Assembly: GCA_026075535.2 (NCBI GenBank)
Contig: AP026548.1
Location: forward strand, 2,666,001-2,730,000
Direction: 5' to 3'
DNA length: 64,000 nt
Origin: Tricholoma matsutake
Taxonomy: Eukaryota > Basidiomycota > Agaricomycetes > Agaricales > Tricholomataceae
In this document: positions 10,801-22,041 of the stretch, one piece after another
How the letters are laid out: each line of letters opens with the position of its first letter
How positions within the stretch are numbered: position 1 is the stretch's first letter
The notes under the pieces: generated by a model
What the model was told of the DNA's origin: nothing
The model's input: the letters and a program-made list of their open reading frames with translations, nothing else
Databases searched by the model: none
Translations under genes and position numbers: made by a program

Positions 10801-11649
10801 GTCAAGATCACATGTATGTAGCCATGTTTGTTTTTCGTATTCGCACTTGTACTCATGTCCTCCACGCTTTTCCAGCTTCACACCCCCCCTCCAAGCTCGG
10901 TTCTACACGGCCAAGCGTGTAAGACGAGAGTGCAACTATAAATAAACCACGCCAAGATACCAATATAATCGTTGTGCTCAACCCGAGTCTGATTTTGGCA
11001 AATCTGGTATCATAGTGGGCTTTCTGCACGAGATGAAACTTCTTTACCTTCATCTGTCCTCCTGTAAACTATCTTTGGTGCTGATCCATTGATCAAAATT
11101 ACAGTTGTGCGAATACATCGACAGGCCTGGTTCCTCGTGGACATTTTAGAAAGCAACGCGTCATCCACGAGACAAAAGCAAAGCAGCTTCTTGCTGTCGT
11201 TTGTTTAAGAAACTTCTTTGCGCGTGGTGGAATGACTCGACGTAACTCAACATGTCAAATTACAGGTGTCCGCATGGTGATGACTACCATTACTGCGCAG
11301 ACATGTTATTTCGATGATGATTGTCGTCGGGATGTCGTCTCAGTCGTAATGATCTTTTCGCGATGATCCTTACAGTGTGGAATACTCTGGGGATGACCCT
11401 ACAAAATCGTCGTGGCTGTTTTTCAACAAAGGTGAGTCGCGTTGACGGTTAGCGCTCATCTCAGGATCTTTGTGCAGGCTGGACTGAGGACGCCACGCTT
11501 TGATCAGCTGCTACATTTGTTAACCCAATAGGCAGTGAAAATCTGATGGAGGGTTCTGCATGGAGAGTTTATAAGACGACGCAGACTGCGGTTCGGTGCA
11601 TGTAATTCAGAATATACCCTCTTCTTTTCGATCACAAACCAATTTCGCA
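10801..11649. other. spacer between POP4 relic and Argonaute relic
   Basis: No supported gene. A 66-codon minus-strand frame at 11053-10853 has no recognisable similarity. Confidence 0.35.
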
Positions 11650-13025
11650 ATGAGCATCCGAGGAAACGCAGGACAGAGAGGCAGAGGAAGAGGCAACAAT
11701 AGAGGCATTATTACAGGCGACGGTGTTGGATTTCCAGCTAGAGGTGGCGCTGGGTCGCCAGGCATCGGCGGGGCCGGACCACTCGGTAGAGGTGCAGATG
11801 CAGGACCAGGCAGGAGAGGCACTGGATTCCAGGGTGAAGGTGGGGCTGGGTCGTCGGGAAGCGGTGGAGCTGGACCGCTAGGTGCAAGTGCAGGACCACG
11901 CAGGGGAAGCAATGGATTCCAAAGTGGAGGTGGCTCGCCACTGCTAGGAAGCGGTGGAGCTGGACCACTTGGTAGAGGTACAGATAGAGCTGATATGCGA
12001 GGTGGTGTGTTCCAAGGTAACGTGACAAGACGAGGTGGACGTAGGGAACCAGGATTTCAAGTTGGGGGACGAGGCAGATTCAATTCCACAGGACGTGGCG
12101 GTCCTTTTGGTCGAGCTGGTGGTGGTCCTGTGATTTTCGCCGAGGGCACTCCTGCGAACATACCACCCCGACTTTCTGAAGCCAGTCATACTGGTCTCAT
12201 CAAATCCTTCAAATCGCTTTCAGTCAAACCCGAGCGACCCATAAGACCTGGCTACGGGACGATGGGAACCCCCATCACCCTTCGAGCAAATTTTTTCGCA
12301 GTGAAGCTCCCGAAGGGACCGATTTATGACTATAACATTTGAGATCAGCCCGAAGACGGACATTAACCGACTAAAGAAACGAATACTCGAATTGTTGGAG
12401 CGAACTACTGCCTGTGCTCCTCATTTGTCCTACATCGCACACGATCATATGAGACTGGACTGCTCCCAGGCGCCAAGGTGTACACCGTTTCCATCAAACT
12501 AGAACGTGAACTCGACATGAATAGTATCACCCAGTATGTGCCTGAAATCTCATTGCGCATGCTGACTGGCCTAATCATTTCAAAGGCATTTGAACGGCAG
12601 TACCAATGCTCATGTATGATGCGCTTCCACTTATATCTGCTCTAAACTTGGTCCTTCAACAAAATGCCAGTCGCACTGGCGTACGAGTCGGAAAGACCAG
12701 ATATTTTTTCCCATCGTCGGCTCGGAAGATTTCCTTAGGACCTAGAGTGGAGGCTTGGCAGGGTTTCTTTGCCTCTGTTCGCCCAACGTACAAACAACTA
12801 ATGGCCAATGTGTAAGTATCCTCTCTCACTTCGTTCCGACATTGAGAGGACCGGTGACTATCCATAAACAGGAATGTCTGCATGACAGCATTTGTCGAGC
12901 CTTGCAATCTACCAGACGCGCTTCGTGGTTTTCCAGAGGAGCAATGCCCACCTTGCCTAATTCGATCAAGGTCAAAACATAACATCTCGGTCATAAGAAG
13001 GTTATTTACAAAGTTGGGACATCGG
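11650..13025 (+). pseudogene. Argonaute relic, 5' third only
   Basis: Truncated paralogue of the Argonaute at 58718. It starts MSIRGNAGQRGRGRG with a long Gly/Arg/Pro-rich leader of repeated GGAGPLGRG-like motifs, longer than in the intact copy. The ArgoN start follows (GPVIFAEGTPANIPPRLSE). An extra base at about 12325 shifts the frame (stop at 12342). A deletion at about 12450 removes the segment equivalent to 59205-59285. The first intron (GTATGT near 12535 to TTTCAAAG), exon 2 (SARKISLGPRVEAW) and the start of exon 3 are still legible. Similarity ends near 13025, before most of PAZ, MID and PIWI, where EMC1-like sequence on the opposite strand begins. No catalytic residues remain. Confidence 0.9.
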
Positions 13026-13029
13026 TCTT

Positions 13030-15430
13030 GACAGCAACCCCTCACTCCAGCGTCACGCACGTAAGGAACATATCGAGCCAATACGCGAACACCAATGAGT
13101 GAGGTGGATTCCAGTAGGGCTGGGGCAGTTATTATGCATTGCGTGTTTGCGACCTGGTGCAAGTTTAATAATGGATGATCACACACTATGGAGAATGGTG
13201 AATAAAGATCTAACCTCACGCTGGGGGTCGTACGCCAAAATAGGTTCGTAGGATACAAGGAACTCCTCCTGTTTCATCCCTTTCGATCTGGCCGTCTCAG
13301 ATTCAGGAGTCGACGTTCAACTGACTGAACTTGATGAGCTTCGGTTTCCACTAGTGTGAAGCACTATGCTGAGCTAACAAACCGAAAGTGTGTTACAAAA
13401 AACATACCTATCAGATCCTTATTCGTAATTCCAAACTTGGTGGAAGTCGGCGCCATAGTAGTAATTGCAAACGGAAACACATATGCCTGCTCGATCGCCA
13501 TCACGTCCATGCTCTTACTCGAGTACGAGGACATATCCGAGCTGCCCATCCGCACTCTCAGCAAGAAATCATCCTCCACCGCTTCGTCCGGCCCTGCCTA
13601 CTGAAATTCTCGCCATAATAATGATACGCAATTCACCTTCACATCACATCCCCCGCCAACCCAACCCCGGCCCAGTAACAGCCGGCACCGCCGCACGTCA
13701 CACCACTGTACCTTTTGCCGCATCTACCACATATTACCGCACTCCCCTGCTTCGTCATCTCAGTACCAGTTCCTGTCGGCTCAGTCGAAACACCGGCAGC
13801 CGCACCGGACTCAGTTATCAGCACAAATAGCCTCGGGTTCAGGTACTTATACAACGTCGTCTGATTAGCGAGCACCTTCCCGATGGAAGCCACCTGCCCT
13901 CGATGAGGCTTGACCATCGTCTTGACGGCCTTACCCTCCGGAAAGGAGAGCGTCCAAGTGGGATACACAACAACTTGATCGCTCGAACCGAGACGCAGCA
14001 GGCCTTGTGTCCCATCATCTGGTTGGGTGTGCGGAGTAGGAAGTGGGAAGTGGAGTGAGGGTGCAAGTAGTTTGAAGAGAGATTGTGTGGATGGCATAGA
14101 TGGGTAGAGGTAGACCTAATGGCCAGCAGGGTTAGTTCGACAGGGAAAAGAATAGATGAAAAGACAAACCTGGATAAAATCATCTAGTAGAAGGAATCAT
14201 CGTGATTCAGGAGATATGCTTCAACCGTAGGGCCGGAGATGATAGCTATTCCCTCAAGGGCACCACCTATTGACTCCGGAGACGTCCCCTCCGGTGAGGG
14301 CGACAACGTGAAAATCAACCTCCACGAGCGTCTATCACGTCGAAACGACAACAAATTAGTGAAGCGAAAGGAAAACAGAGAGAGATGAAACTTACATTCT
14401 TCGCTCTCCGTTGTGCCACGAGCATCACTCGTGGTCCACTCGCCTTCCTATGCCCAAACCTCCCTATCCCTGACGCGGACCCAGCAATCTCTCGGGGGGA
14501 GGGAAATCTACCTTCTCACCAGGATGAACTTGGAGTAGGCAATTCACAATGATCGCCGCCTTCCAGATCATCAACCAAAAATATTTTCGCCACAGGCAGA
14601 GTCCTGCCTGTGCCAGCCGACACAAGGCCAAGCACATGGCTCCATAAAACAATCCCATCAGCCAAGTCGAGCCCGTACACTTTCCCGGGCATAGTCGCTG
14701 CAACGATGCCCTGCCTGAACCCGAACGGATCCCGAGTCAGTGTCGGTGCAGAAGCTGTACTAATGAGTAGGAGAGGTGGCAGAGGCGTCAGAGCCTTTGC
14801 GAATCGCTTCACAACGTTGATGACGTACTGGGGAAAGTTGTAGAAAACAAAGGAAATCGAATTGATAGAACGAGTGCAGGCGAGGACGACCTTTACATGT
14901 GGTCCAGAGCCTGCCTGCGAATTTCCAATGAACGACTCCTCTTTCTCTCCACCCAGCCTCAAGAGGTCAATGAACTCCGCTGCTACGTTTGCTAGCCCCT
15001 CTTCACGCATCCATTTAAGATTCCCTCAGTCCGATAGAGTCCGGTGGATGCATATGATTCGAAACTAGCGATGCGTCCAAGTCGTGTAATATACCTACTG
15101 TGGATCAAACGAGTTGCCAAGGCATGTAAGCGAGAGAATATGAACTACGTACAGTGTCGTCATCATAAAATGGCAAGTTCCTCGCATAGCCTAATCCGCA
15201 TCCGTAGAAACCGTTGACCTTTAAATACGATCAAAACAGAAGACGGAAACGTACGGCCCCATTTTACTGGATGACAAGAAAACAGATGGATTTGTTAGTG
15301 CGTCTCACTACGGGCGAAGTATGATATGACTTACGATTCATTAATGTTGTCGAAGGCGTACGAGAAGAGGTGTTTCTCAGAAACGGCGTGTCCTATTGCT
15401 AGAGTCTGGAGTCGTTCTTCCGTTGCCAAA
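13030..15430 (-). pseudogene. EMC1: EMC1 (ER membrane complex subunit 1) relic
   Basis: Recognisable EMC1 blocks, N to C, from high to low coordinate. LQTLAIGHAVSEKHLFSYAF lies near 15415-15345 and LKWMREEGLANV...EFIDL near 15020-14950. LTRDPFGFRQGIVAATMPGK and VLWSHVLGL lie near 14730-14630. GIAIISGPTVEAYLL is near 14250. HRGQVASIGKVLAN, then LYKYLNPRLFVLITES, lies near 13890-13815. Next come FPFAITTMAPTSTKFGI (13470-13410) and IITAPALLESTSL with FAYWLDMFLT (13135-13060). Stops, frameshifts and missing exons interrupt it. The first several hundred residues and the C-terminal membrane segment are absent, the latter at the junction with the Argonaute relic. EMC1 normally inserts membrane proteins at the ER, so a functional copy is expected elsewhere. 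Confidence 0.85.
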
Positions 15431-15881
15431 GCTGATCACAAATAGACTTTGGAATATTGCTATGGTGAGATAAATTGTGGTGCACACCCTGGTACCGTAC
15501 CACAAGTCAGAGTTGAACAATTCAAACCAATAATAGTCAGGTTTTGCGTCCGTCATCTATCTCTTGAAGACGTCTGTTCAGCATAAGGTTCCAGGTTCGG
15601 GGGATGAAACGGTGCTTGTAAACCTATCCAGGTCGGCTAAAAAGATCGTCTGCGCGTTGTTCAACAGCAAGAACAATTATCGCTTGAAGATCGCCTCGGC
15701 ATCACACGAGGATAGACATTTTAACTGAAGGAACAACGAAGAGGAAGTGAACCAAATGTATAGTGTTTACGATCGTTGAACTTGTGACTCGTATACCAAA
15801 GTTGGCCACTACCGTTGTATTTCGAGTTACAGTCCTTCACCTCGCCGTTCTCGTGCATAAAACTCTTAAACCTTGCCGGCC
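15431..15881. other. promoter-side spacer upstream of DPB4
   Basis: No gene recognised. The minus-strand frame at 15972-15721 is antisense to the start of the + strand gene. Confidence 0.35.
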
Positions 15882-16950
15882 ATGCCGCGGAAAGAGACGA
15901 ACACTGGACCCATCTCAGCACAAGCACAACAAGATCTCGTTTCTGAAGGGATCGACAATTTTGAACTCCCAAAGGCTCTCGTCACAAAAATCGCGAAATC
16001 TGCGGTACGCCTTTGTCTTGCTCTCCGTTAAATACGACTATAAAAGATTTGCTCGCGTCATAGGTGCCTGAGAACACGAAATTACAGAAGGAAACAGTGT
16101 TGTCACTAGTCAAAGGCTCAACCGTCTTCATTAATTACTTGAGTGGGTCTACATATTGAAGCACCAATATTGTATTAACGTTTCTTACAGCTGCGACGTA
16201 TGTCTCATCTTCAAACGTATCTAACCACGTCCTGACGCGTCATTTCGGTTTGCCTTCACAGCGCTCACGATGTTGCTCAGTCAAAACAACACAAGAGCAT
16301 TTCCGCGTCAGATGTCCTAAAAGCACTGGAGATGATCGAATTTGGCGACCTTGTTGATAAACTTCAAGCAGAACTGCAAGGTAAGCCTCAATCGAACAAG
16401 ATTTTTATTCCACCCTCACATACGTGGCCCACCAGTCTACCGTGAACTAGCTAAAACAGATAAGAGCAAAAAAGGAACGTCAAACATCACGAGCTCATCG
16501 ACTGGCCATATCAAAATCCGCCCGGGGCCAGGTCAAAGCGTCTCTGCACCACCCGCGAAAGGAAAAGGGAAGGAAAAGATGCCTCTTGGACACGTATCAC
16601 TTCCTCCATTCACCTCTGCCCCTCTTCCGCACCTGGATGATCAGGTTGGCGAGTCTATATCCATGGGGTCAAGAACACCGATGGATGACTGGGAGGAAGG
16701 ACTCGGGGAGAACGGTGCTGGCGCTGATGCGGAGGATGACGTTATGAGAAAGGATATCGAGGGCGAAGGCGAAGGTGAAGGCAAAGGTGATGTACCAGAA
16801 GATGAGGACGATGATATTGGTGATGAGGAAGACGAAGAAGGAGAGGGTGTGGTGTTGGAAGATCCGATGGAGGTTGAGAGTGAGGAACTGAAGAGCGGCG
16901 CAAGAGGTCTGGAAGACCCCGCACCTCCTGTAGGATATGATGACGATTAG
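15882..16950 (+). CDS. DPB4: DNA polymerase epsilon histone-fold subunit (Dpb4/POLE3-like)
   Basis: Five exons give a 280-residue protein: 15882-16004, 16064-16142, 16191-16197, 16262-16380 and 16436-16950. The N-terminal half is an H2B-like histone fold: FELPKALVTKIAKSA, then VLSLVKGSTVFINYL, AHDVAQSKQHKSISASDVL and ALEMIEFGDLVDKL, as in Dpb4/POLE3/CHRAC17. The C-terminal half is low complexity and strongly acidic, as in other Dpb4 proteins. All introns have GT..AG ends and short lengths (59, 48, 64, 55 bp). Exon 3 is only seven bases long (CTGCGAC); it is required to read TATAHDVA and keep the frame. Dpb4 partners a second histone-fold protein (Dpb3/POLE4) in polymerase epsilon and in ISW2/CHRAC-type remodellers. 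Start chosen at the first ATG giving the conserved N-terminus. Confidence 0.93.
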
Positions 16951-17869
16951 ACCGGATGGTACGCAAATTGTACATGAATGATGTTTTGTATCTTAAAGGG
17001 TTTACGGATGGTGACGCTTAATGTAGTCCAACACGGTTGATTGGCCATCGTTACCTCGAGACACGCTTCTGTCTGATCGTCGATCCATATTGACGCTTCC
17101 TTTGGCCTAACATCTTGGATTGAGACCTAAGATCGGCGTCTAGCTATAAGGAATTTGACAAAATGCTTAAGCGAATTAAGAATGGGCCACAAGGTTCGAA
17201 GGCCATAGGATTCTACAAAGGGTGTAGTTCTACTATTAACAACACAGTACTGCGATGATCATGTGACAAACGCGTCGACGAACAGCATTTAAATTACTGA
17301 TATTATAGTAAGTAGGTCCGACACCTTGCTCGACAACGTTATAACACGTTGGCTTTCGATTTTGCGTCATCCCACGTTCTCAGATAGATCCAGGAAGTAG
17401 CAAGATGCCATTACGCGATCGATGTCTAGCAGCTGTCTAGGAAATTGCGCAGAAAGATAGGAGTTGGCGCCGTCGATCCATGACTTTCAATAACCACCGT
17501 GAAGTGAGGAATTCAGAGGGTGTTGAAAGAGAGTGCCGTCTCGCTCTCGAGCGCTAAAACTTGACACTTCGTGAGTTCTTCTGTCGTTGTTCCAAAATGA
17601 TGATATGTACAAATGACAGTTTGAAGACGTGAACGTAAATTTTGCACTCGAGGTCTCAAGTTCAACATTATACATAAAGCGTGAATCGGAGGCTCGCCAC
17701 AGAAATTCGTATGCTAGTGGCGTCTCAGTGTGTTGAATCGCCTTCGAATCGTCATGTTTGACCGTCACTATTTAATACTCGGACATGTCAACGTGATAAT
17801 ACACTAGATCGGAGCGGTTTACTCATAGTCACAGCTTGGATAAAGACCTGCCAAAGTTTTCCCATCGCG
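16951..17869. other. intergenic, no gene recognised
   Basis: 3' flank of DPB4 and upstream region of the next gene. The minus-strand ORF at 17768-17487 has no recognisable features. Confidence 0.4.
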
Positions 17870-19411
17870 ATGCAGAGTACTGGCGACATCTCTTCCCTCA
17901 TCGATGGTATCTTCTTCAGTAAACAACTGTCCACGCTAGCAATATGGCCCGGAGTTAAAACGCAATTAAAACGCTGACAATTTATATTGATCTTCCAGGT
18001 TTCACAGTTTCTACTGTGTGCGCTATCGAAAGAGTTATACGCTTAGGATAACTATCAGTTTGCTTGGAATTACGATTGTGGAAGGTAAATCTACCACTCA
18101 ACATGTTCGTTGTTTACTTATGCCAGCGACATAGATAACGAATTTCAGAGATTTTGATGTCGTAAAGACTTATACTAGATGTGCTCGGCCTTGAAATTAG
18201 TCTCATATCTCAGACTAAGAATTACACGTACAGCCTCCTTCACATCGATTTTGCCATAACAGGGGTCATTATGTTCTTGTGAGTCAGAGTTTTAATTCAC
18301 AACATTTAACATCAACGCTCCTGCTGGAACGTGACTCAAGGATCCATACCTTTTTCGCAAGTCGGATCTTCCTTCGTACGCATTCCATTTCTCGTATATG
18401 GCGAAGAATTCATTTGTTGGTTAGTTGGACAGAACTGGTGGTTTCCGGGATCTATCGTGAGGTTCCTTAGTACTATGTACATGAATCATGGTATGTCTCA
18501 AAAAACCCAGGTTTTTTCCAGTGTAACCCTCTCGGTTTGTCCCTGGCTACTATCCCTTGCTCCATACACTCACTTGTTGTCTTCCGGTCCTCGGTATATA
18601 TACGCTACGCCTTCAAACTGAAGACAATGTCATTCATGTTCAATTCTAATCTTGTTTAGCAACTTTTCCCTTACAAGTGAAGGCCGATGCATGCAGCAAA
18701 TTTCCAAATACAAGGCTAGAGGTCAATGTTTGCATATTTCTGACGGATATTCGATGCTCACAAACTGCATAGATACAAGGGACCGTTTTCCATGCTCTGG
18801 ATCTCTTCGCTGACGCTTTGGTCACAATCGCTCTGTCTGTAATGTTCTCGTCGGGCAAGATACAATTCAAAAAGTGAGCGCACTGGCATTTGTATGACTC
18901 GATTGCTTAACGTGCTCTTGAGCAGCATCGACATGATTTTTCATCGACTCCTTATTTATTCTATTACGTGGGGCATTCTCATTACACTGGTTCAGGTCGG
19001 TCATATAGTCATGTATGTCGTCGATCCATCAAATGTGCTCTTTTGGTCAGTCTTTTGGCACTGTGATTGTGAAATTTATGTGTTAATAGATTTCTCCAGG
19101 ATATCGGTACACCCCACGGTGAGCAAACTGTACGTTATCACAACACGTACGTCCGGCGTCCATTGCATACAAGTGCCGTTCCCCGATAGCCTCGTTTATG
19201 ATCCGTGGCTAGTGGTCATGTAAGTTCCAGATTTAACTCAACACCTACGCATGACTCGCTTATGCTTCCTAGCTTGAACTCCCGTTCCTCGTGGCGAGAA
19301 AAATTGGATGAAGTAGTCATAGTTGACACTTCACTACTGTCATTCGCGCGCTTTCGTTCGACTACTAGTATGCTCGGTACCTCAGATGTTGAGGCTCATC
19401 CAAATCCGTAA
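17870..19411 (+). CDS. DUF6534-type multi-pass membrane protein (exon structure partial)
   Basis: Agaricomycete seven-helix-like family of unknown function. The most secure part is 3': LDLFADALVTIALSVMFSSGKIQFKK (18790-18872), then an intron beginning GTGAGC. Next comes IFHRLLIYSITWGILITLVQVGHIV with YVVDPSNVLFW (about 18930-19046), then PTVSKLYVITT (19112-19145) and the tail LNSRSSWREKLDEV to a stop at 19409-19411. These are the family's 'dALIt..m...l...ktgf', 'd..i.rl..ysi.tG.lt', and 'skLYv...la.LNsR' regions. The start at 17870 (MQSTGDISSLIDGIFF) is plausible, but the middle exons are unclear and may contain lesions, so it could be a decaying copy. Confidence 0.55.
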
Positions 19412-19936
19412 GCAATTGGGTTCCTCACCTTCCCGTCAATTAATCTCATTCTCGTAGCGATAATAGACAGTAAAAATGCCAAAATGACGATTGAGAGCTC
19501 CTGCAGAAGGTTGAATAAAGTGCCTCCTTAGCATCCAGTTGATCAGCGCACGCACGCCTTCAAGTGTGTTGCTAACAAACCCAGGCCACCATCAAGGAAA
19601 CTCTATACATATAGACTATGGCATGGTCGAAAATTAAATTAAGGCCGGCTACCCGCATCGAGGATATCCTAGTCAACATCGATTCCTAGTCTGGGATATA
19701 ACCATAACCACACTCATGTCTACTCAGACTAATGATGATCAGGGGACAAACACGTTTATGAACAGCCACACACACACGCCGCCCGCTATAACTTGCAGGC
19801 GTACACACAATACGAATATATATATATCACTAGTGAGAATATAATATAAAATATCTCAACTACATCTAACAAAGAAAAAAAAGTCACGACATCCAAAATA
19901 CGAGTCGACGACGAACACTAAAGTATGAAAAAACTC
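19412..19936. other. intergenic between convergent genes
   Basis: 3' flanks of a + strand and a - strand gene, AT-rich near 19810-19880 (ATATATATATCAC and similar). No coding potential recognised. Confidence 0.4.
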
Positions 19937-22024
19937 TCATTCACGCAACTCTCTCGTACTCCATCTCTGCTTCACAATCTCCCCCATCTTGTCCAGCGCC
20001 CCATCTCCGCCGTCCTTACGCAAACTCTTATCTCGCCCCAACCCAGCCATCTTTCTAGACGGCACAGGCGGCTTCACCAACCGCCCACGAAACACGTCCT
20101 CAGCCTGCCTAGGAGAATTAACGAAGCGATCACGGGGGAACGGCAGCGGGAGCGATGGAGGACGCGGGGAACATAGCTTCCTCCCCTTTTCCTTCTCTTT
20201 TCCTCTGGACTTCGGCGTCGGTACCACCTCACCCACCCCACTCGGACTTCTCCACCCCCAAGGCGGAGTCGGAGTCGTAGGCAGCGTCCCAACACCACCA
20301 CCACCACCACCACCACCACCCCACCCACGCCCAGGCGCAGGCGTAAAACACAATCGGTCTTCCAACATCGGACTCATAATTCTCGGCGGACTCTGTGGAA
20401 GCACATCAAGCTCACGCCTGCTCCCCCTCCTCCCGCCAGCTCCCGCTCCCTTAACGGGACTCGTGCTCCTGCTCGTACTCTGACTCGTGCTCCTGCTCCT
20501 ATTCCGCGTGGGTACAGCAGTGTAGCGATCGACATGGGCATCTATGCTCGCTTCGCCCCACCAGCTGTCGTTGGAGGCGTAGGAGGGGCGAGAGTGGAGA
20601 GGCGGAGGTAGGAGCGGGAGGGGGAGCGGTGATTCAGTGAGAATGCGGAATCCCTTTTCGTCAGATGAAGTGCTACTATACGCCGTCCTAGAAGAGTTTG
20701 CCCTCGATGCACTGCCAGATACGCCGGAACCCAATGTCGGCCTTTTAGGATAGGAATCTACACCACCGCCAGTACCTTGTTTCACCACCTCCCGGGTACG
20801 CGCTTTCTCCGTAATACCCACACCTAGAAGATCCTCGATCCTCAGATCCGAATCACCTCTCACATGCGTATGCCGCTTCTTCGCATTCCCTTGCTTCTCA
20901 ATCTCATTCGTGTCCACCACCCGATCCGCATGACTGAACGACGACCCCACGGCCCCCCTAAGCGAATCGACCCACCCCGCCTCCTTCCTCACCTTTTCCA
21001 AAATCCCGCGTTTGATGCTCTTATGGCGAAGGCTCTCCCACGGCTCCTCTCTCTGCCTTCTCCTCTCCCGCTTCTCCTCATCTAGCGCCTCCTCGTCAGA
21101 CTCGTAGAGCTCTAAGAAGGCGAGGGACGTCGCGTTTGACATGACGGAACGTGTGGATTTGGAGGAACGGGATTTGCGAGGGTTGTTCTGCGTGGAAGGA
21201 GGAAGGAGGAACAGATCGTCTTCTCCTTTTCCGTGCCCATGTTCAGGTTCACCAACACCTGGGACACTAGGCCATCCGAATAGCGCCATTCCCTCCTCAC
21301 ACTCCATGTCCGCCTCGTGCATCATCGGCCCAAGGTATCGCCCATCTTCAACATCAGCCTCCGCTCTCCGAGTCCTCACAGTATGATCTTGTTCCGAATG
21401 TACATATCTAGGCCCACCGATCACCTTGTCCTCCTCACCAAATGCTTGCCTCACTCTGGGCTTTCTCGTCAAGCACCCATACACAAGCCATGCGGTGATA
21501 CTCCCGAGGATGACGCCGAGAAGGGCGAAGAGGGGAATGAGGATGTACGTGAGCTTGAACTGGGCTTTGGGGTCATTCTTTGGGAGGGACTTTATGCTGG
21601 GTATGGGGGAGGTAGTTTGGGGAGGGTGTGGGGTGAGGGTTATCACTGAGTTGAGGGTTGGGATGGAGGAGGAGTTAGTGGTGGTGGTGGTATCGGCGGT
21701 GGTGGGAGAAGTAAATGAGGTTGAGGGTGCGTCAAAGGGAAGGAGGAGGGCCGCTGTGCTGCTTGTCGGTATTATAGGTGCAAGAGGGGCGGCGACGGTC
21801 TGTGACGGGTATGGCCACCAGTAGTTGTAACTAGAACTGGTGGTTACGGGTAGTTGTCGGGGTATATGACGATAGTTGATATCGTACACATGGCGTGTCG
21901 TTCTCGATGAGAAAGTCGGAGAAGAAAGTGATGCGGAGGCTGACGCGGACGGCGATCCTGTGACGTTAAACAGTCCCAGGACAAGCAAAATCAGATGTTG
22001 ATATACATGTGCTCGCATCCGCAT
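19937..22024 (-). CDS. single-pass membrane protein with Ser/Thr-rich ectodomain
   Basis: Uninterrupted 695-residue frame, start ATG 22022-22024. Residues 1-24 look like a signal peptide (HLILLVLGLFNVTGS). Residues 25-155 are rich in Ser, Thr and Pro and are probably O-glycosylated. One membrane helix follows (YILIPLFALLGVILGSITAW, about residues 160-185). The remaining about 510 residues form a charged, low-complexity cytosolic tail with a poly-Gly run and Ser/Arg-rich stretches. The plan resembles fungal wall-stress-sensor-like or MID2-like membrane proteins, but there is no specific sequence match I can name, so function is open. Its start lies 17 bp downstream of the stop of the next gene on the same strand. 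Confidence 0.8.
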   Translation of the reverse strand: MRMRAHVYQHLILLVLGLFNVTGSPSASASASLSSPTFSSRTTRHVYDINYRHIPRQLPVTTSSSYNYWWPYPSQTVAAPLAPIIPTSSTAALLLPFDAPSTSFTSPTTADTTTTTNSSSIPTLNSVITLTPHPPQTTSPIPSIKSLPKNDPKAQFKLTYILIPLFALLGVILGSITAWLVYGCLTRKPRVRQAFGEEDKVIGGPRYVHSEQDHTVRTRRAEADVEDGRYLGPMMHEADMECEEGMALFGWPSVPGVGEPEHGHGKGEDDLFLLPPSTQNNPRKSRSSKSTRSVMSNATSLAFLELYESDEEALDEEKRERRRQREEPWESLRHKSIKRGILEKVRKEAGWVDSLRGAVGSSFSHADRVVDTNEIEKQGNAKKRHTHVRGDSDLRIEDLLGVGITEKARTREVVKQGTGGGVDSYPKRPTLGSGVSGSASRANSSRTAYSSTSSDEKGFRILTESPLPLPLLPPPLHSRPSYASNDSWWGEASIDAHVDRYTAVPTRNRSRSTSQSTSRSTSPVKGAGAGGRRGSRRELDVLPQSPPRIMSPMLEDRLCFTPAPGRGWGGGGGGGGGVGTLPTTPTPPWGWRSPSGVGEVVPTPKSRGKEKEKGRKLCSPRPPSLPLPFPRDRFVNSPRQAEDVFRGRLVKPPVPSRKMAGLGRDKSLRKDGGDGALDKMGEIVKQRWSTRELRE

Positions 22025-22041
22025 TTTTTGTCAGGGTATTG

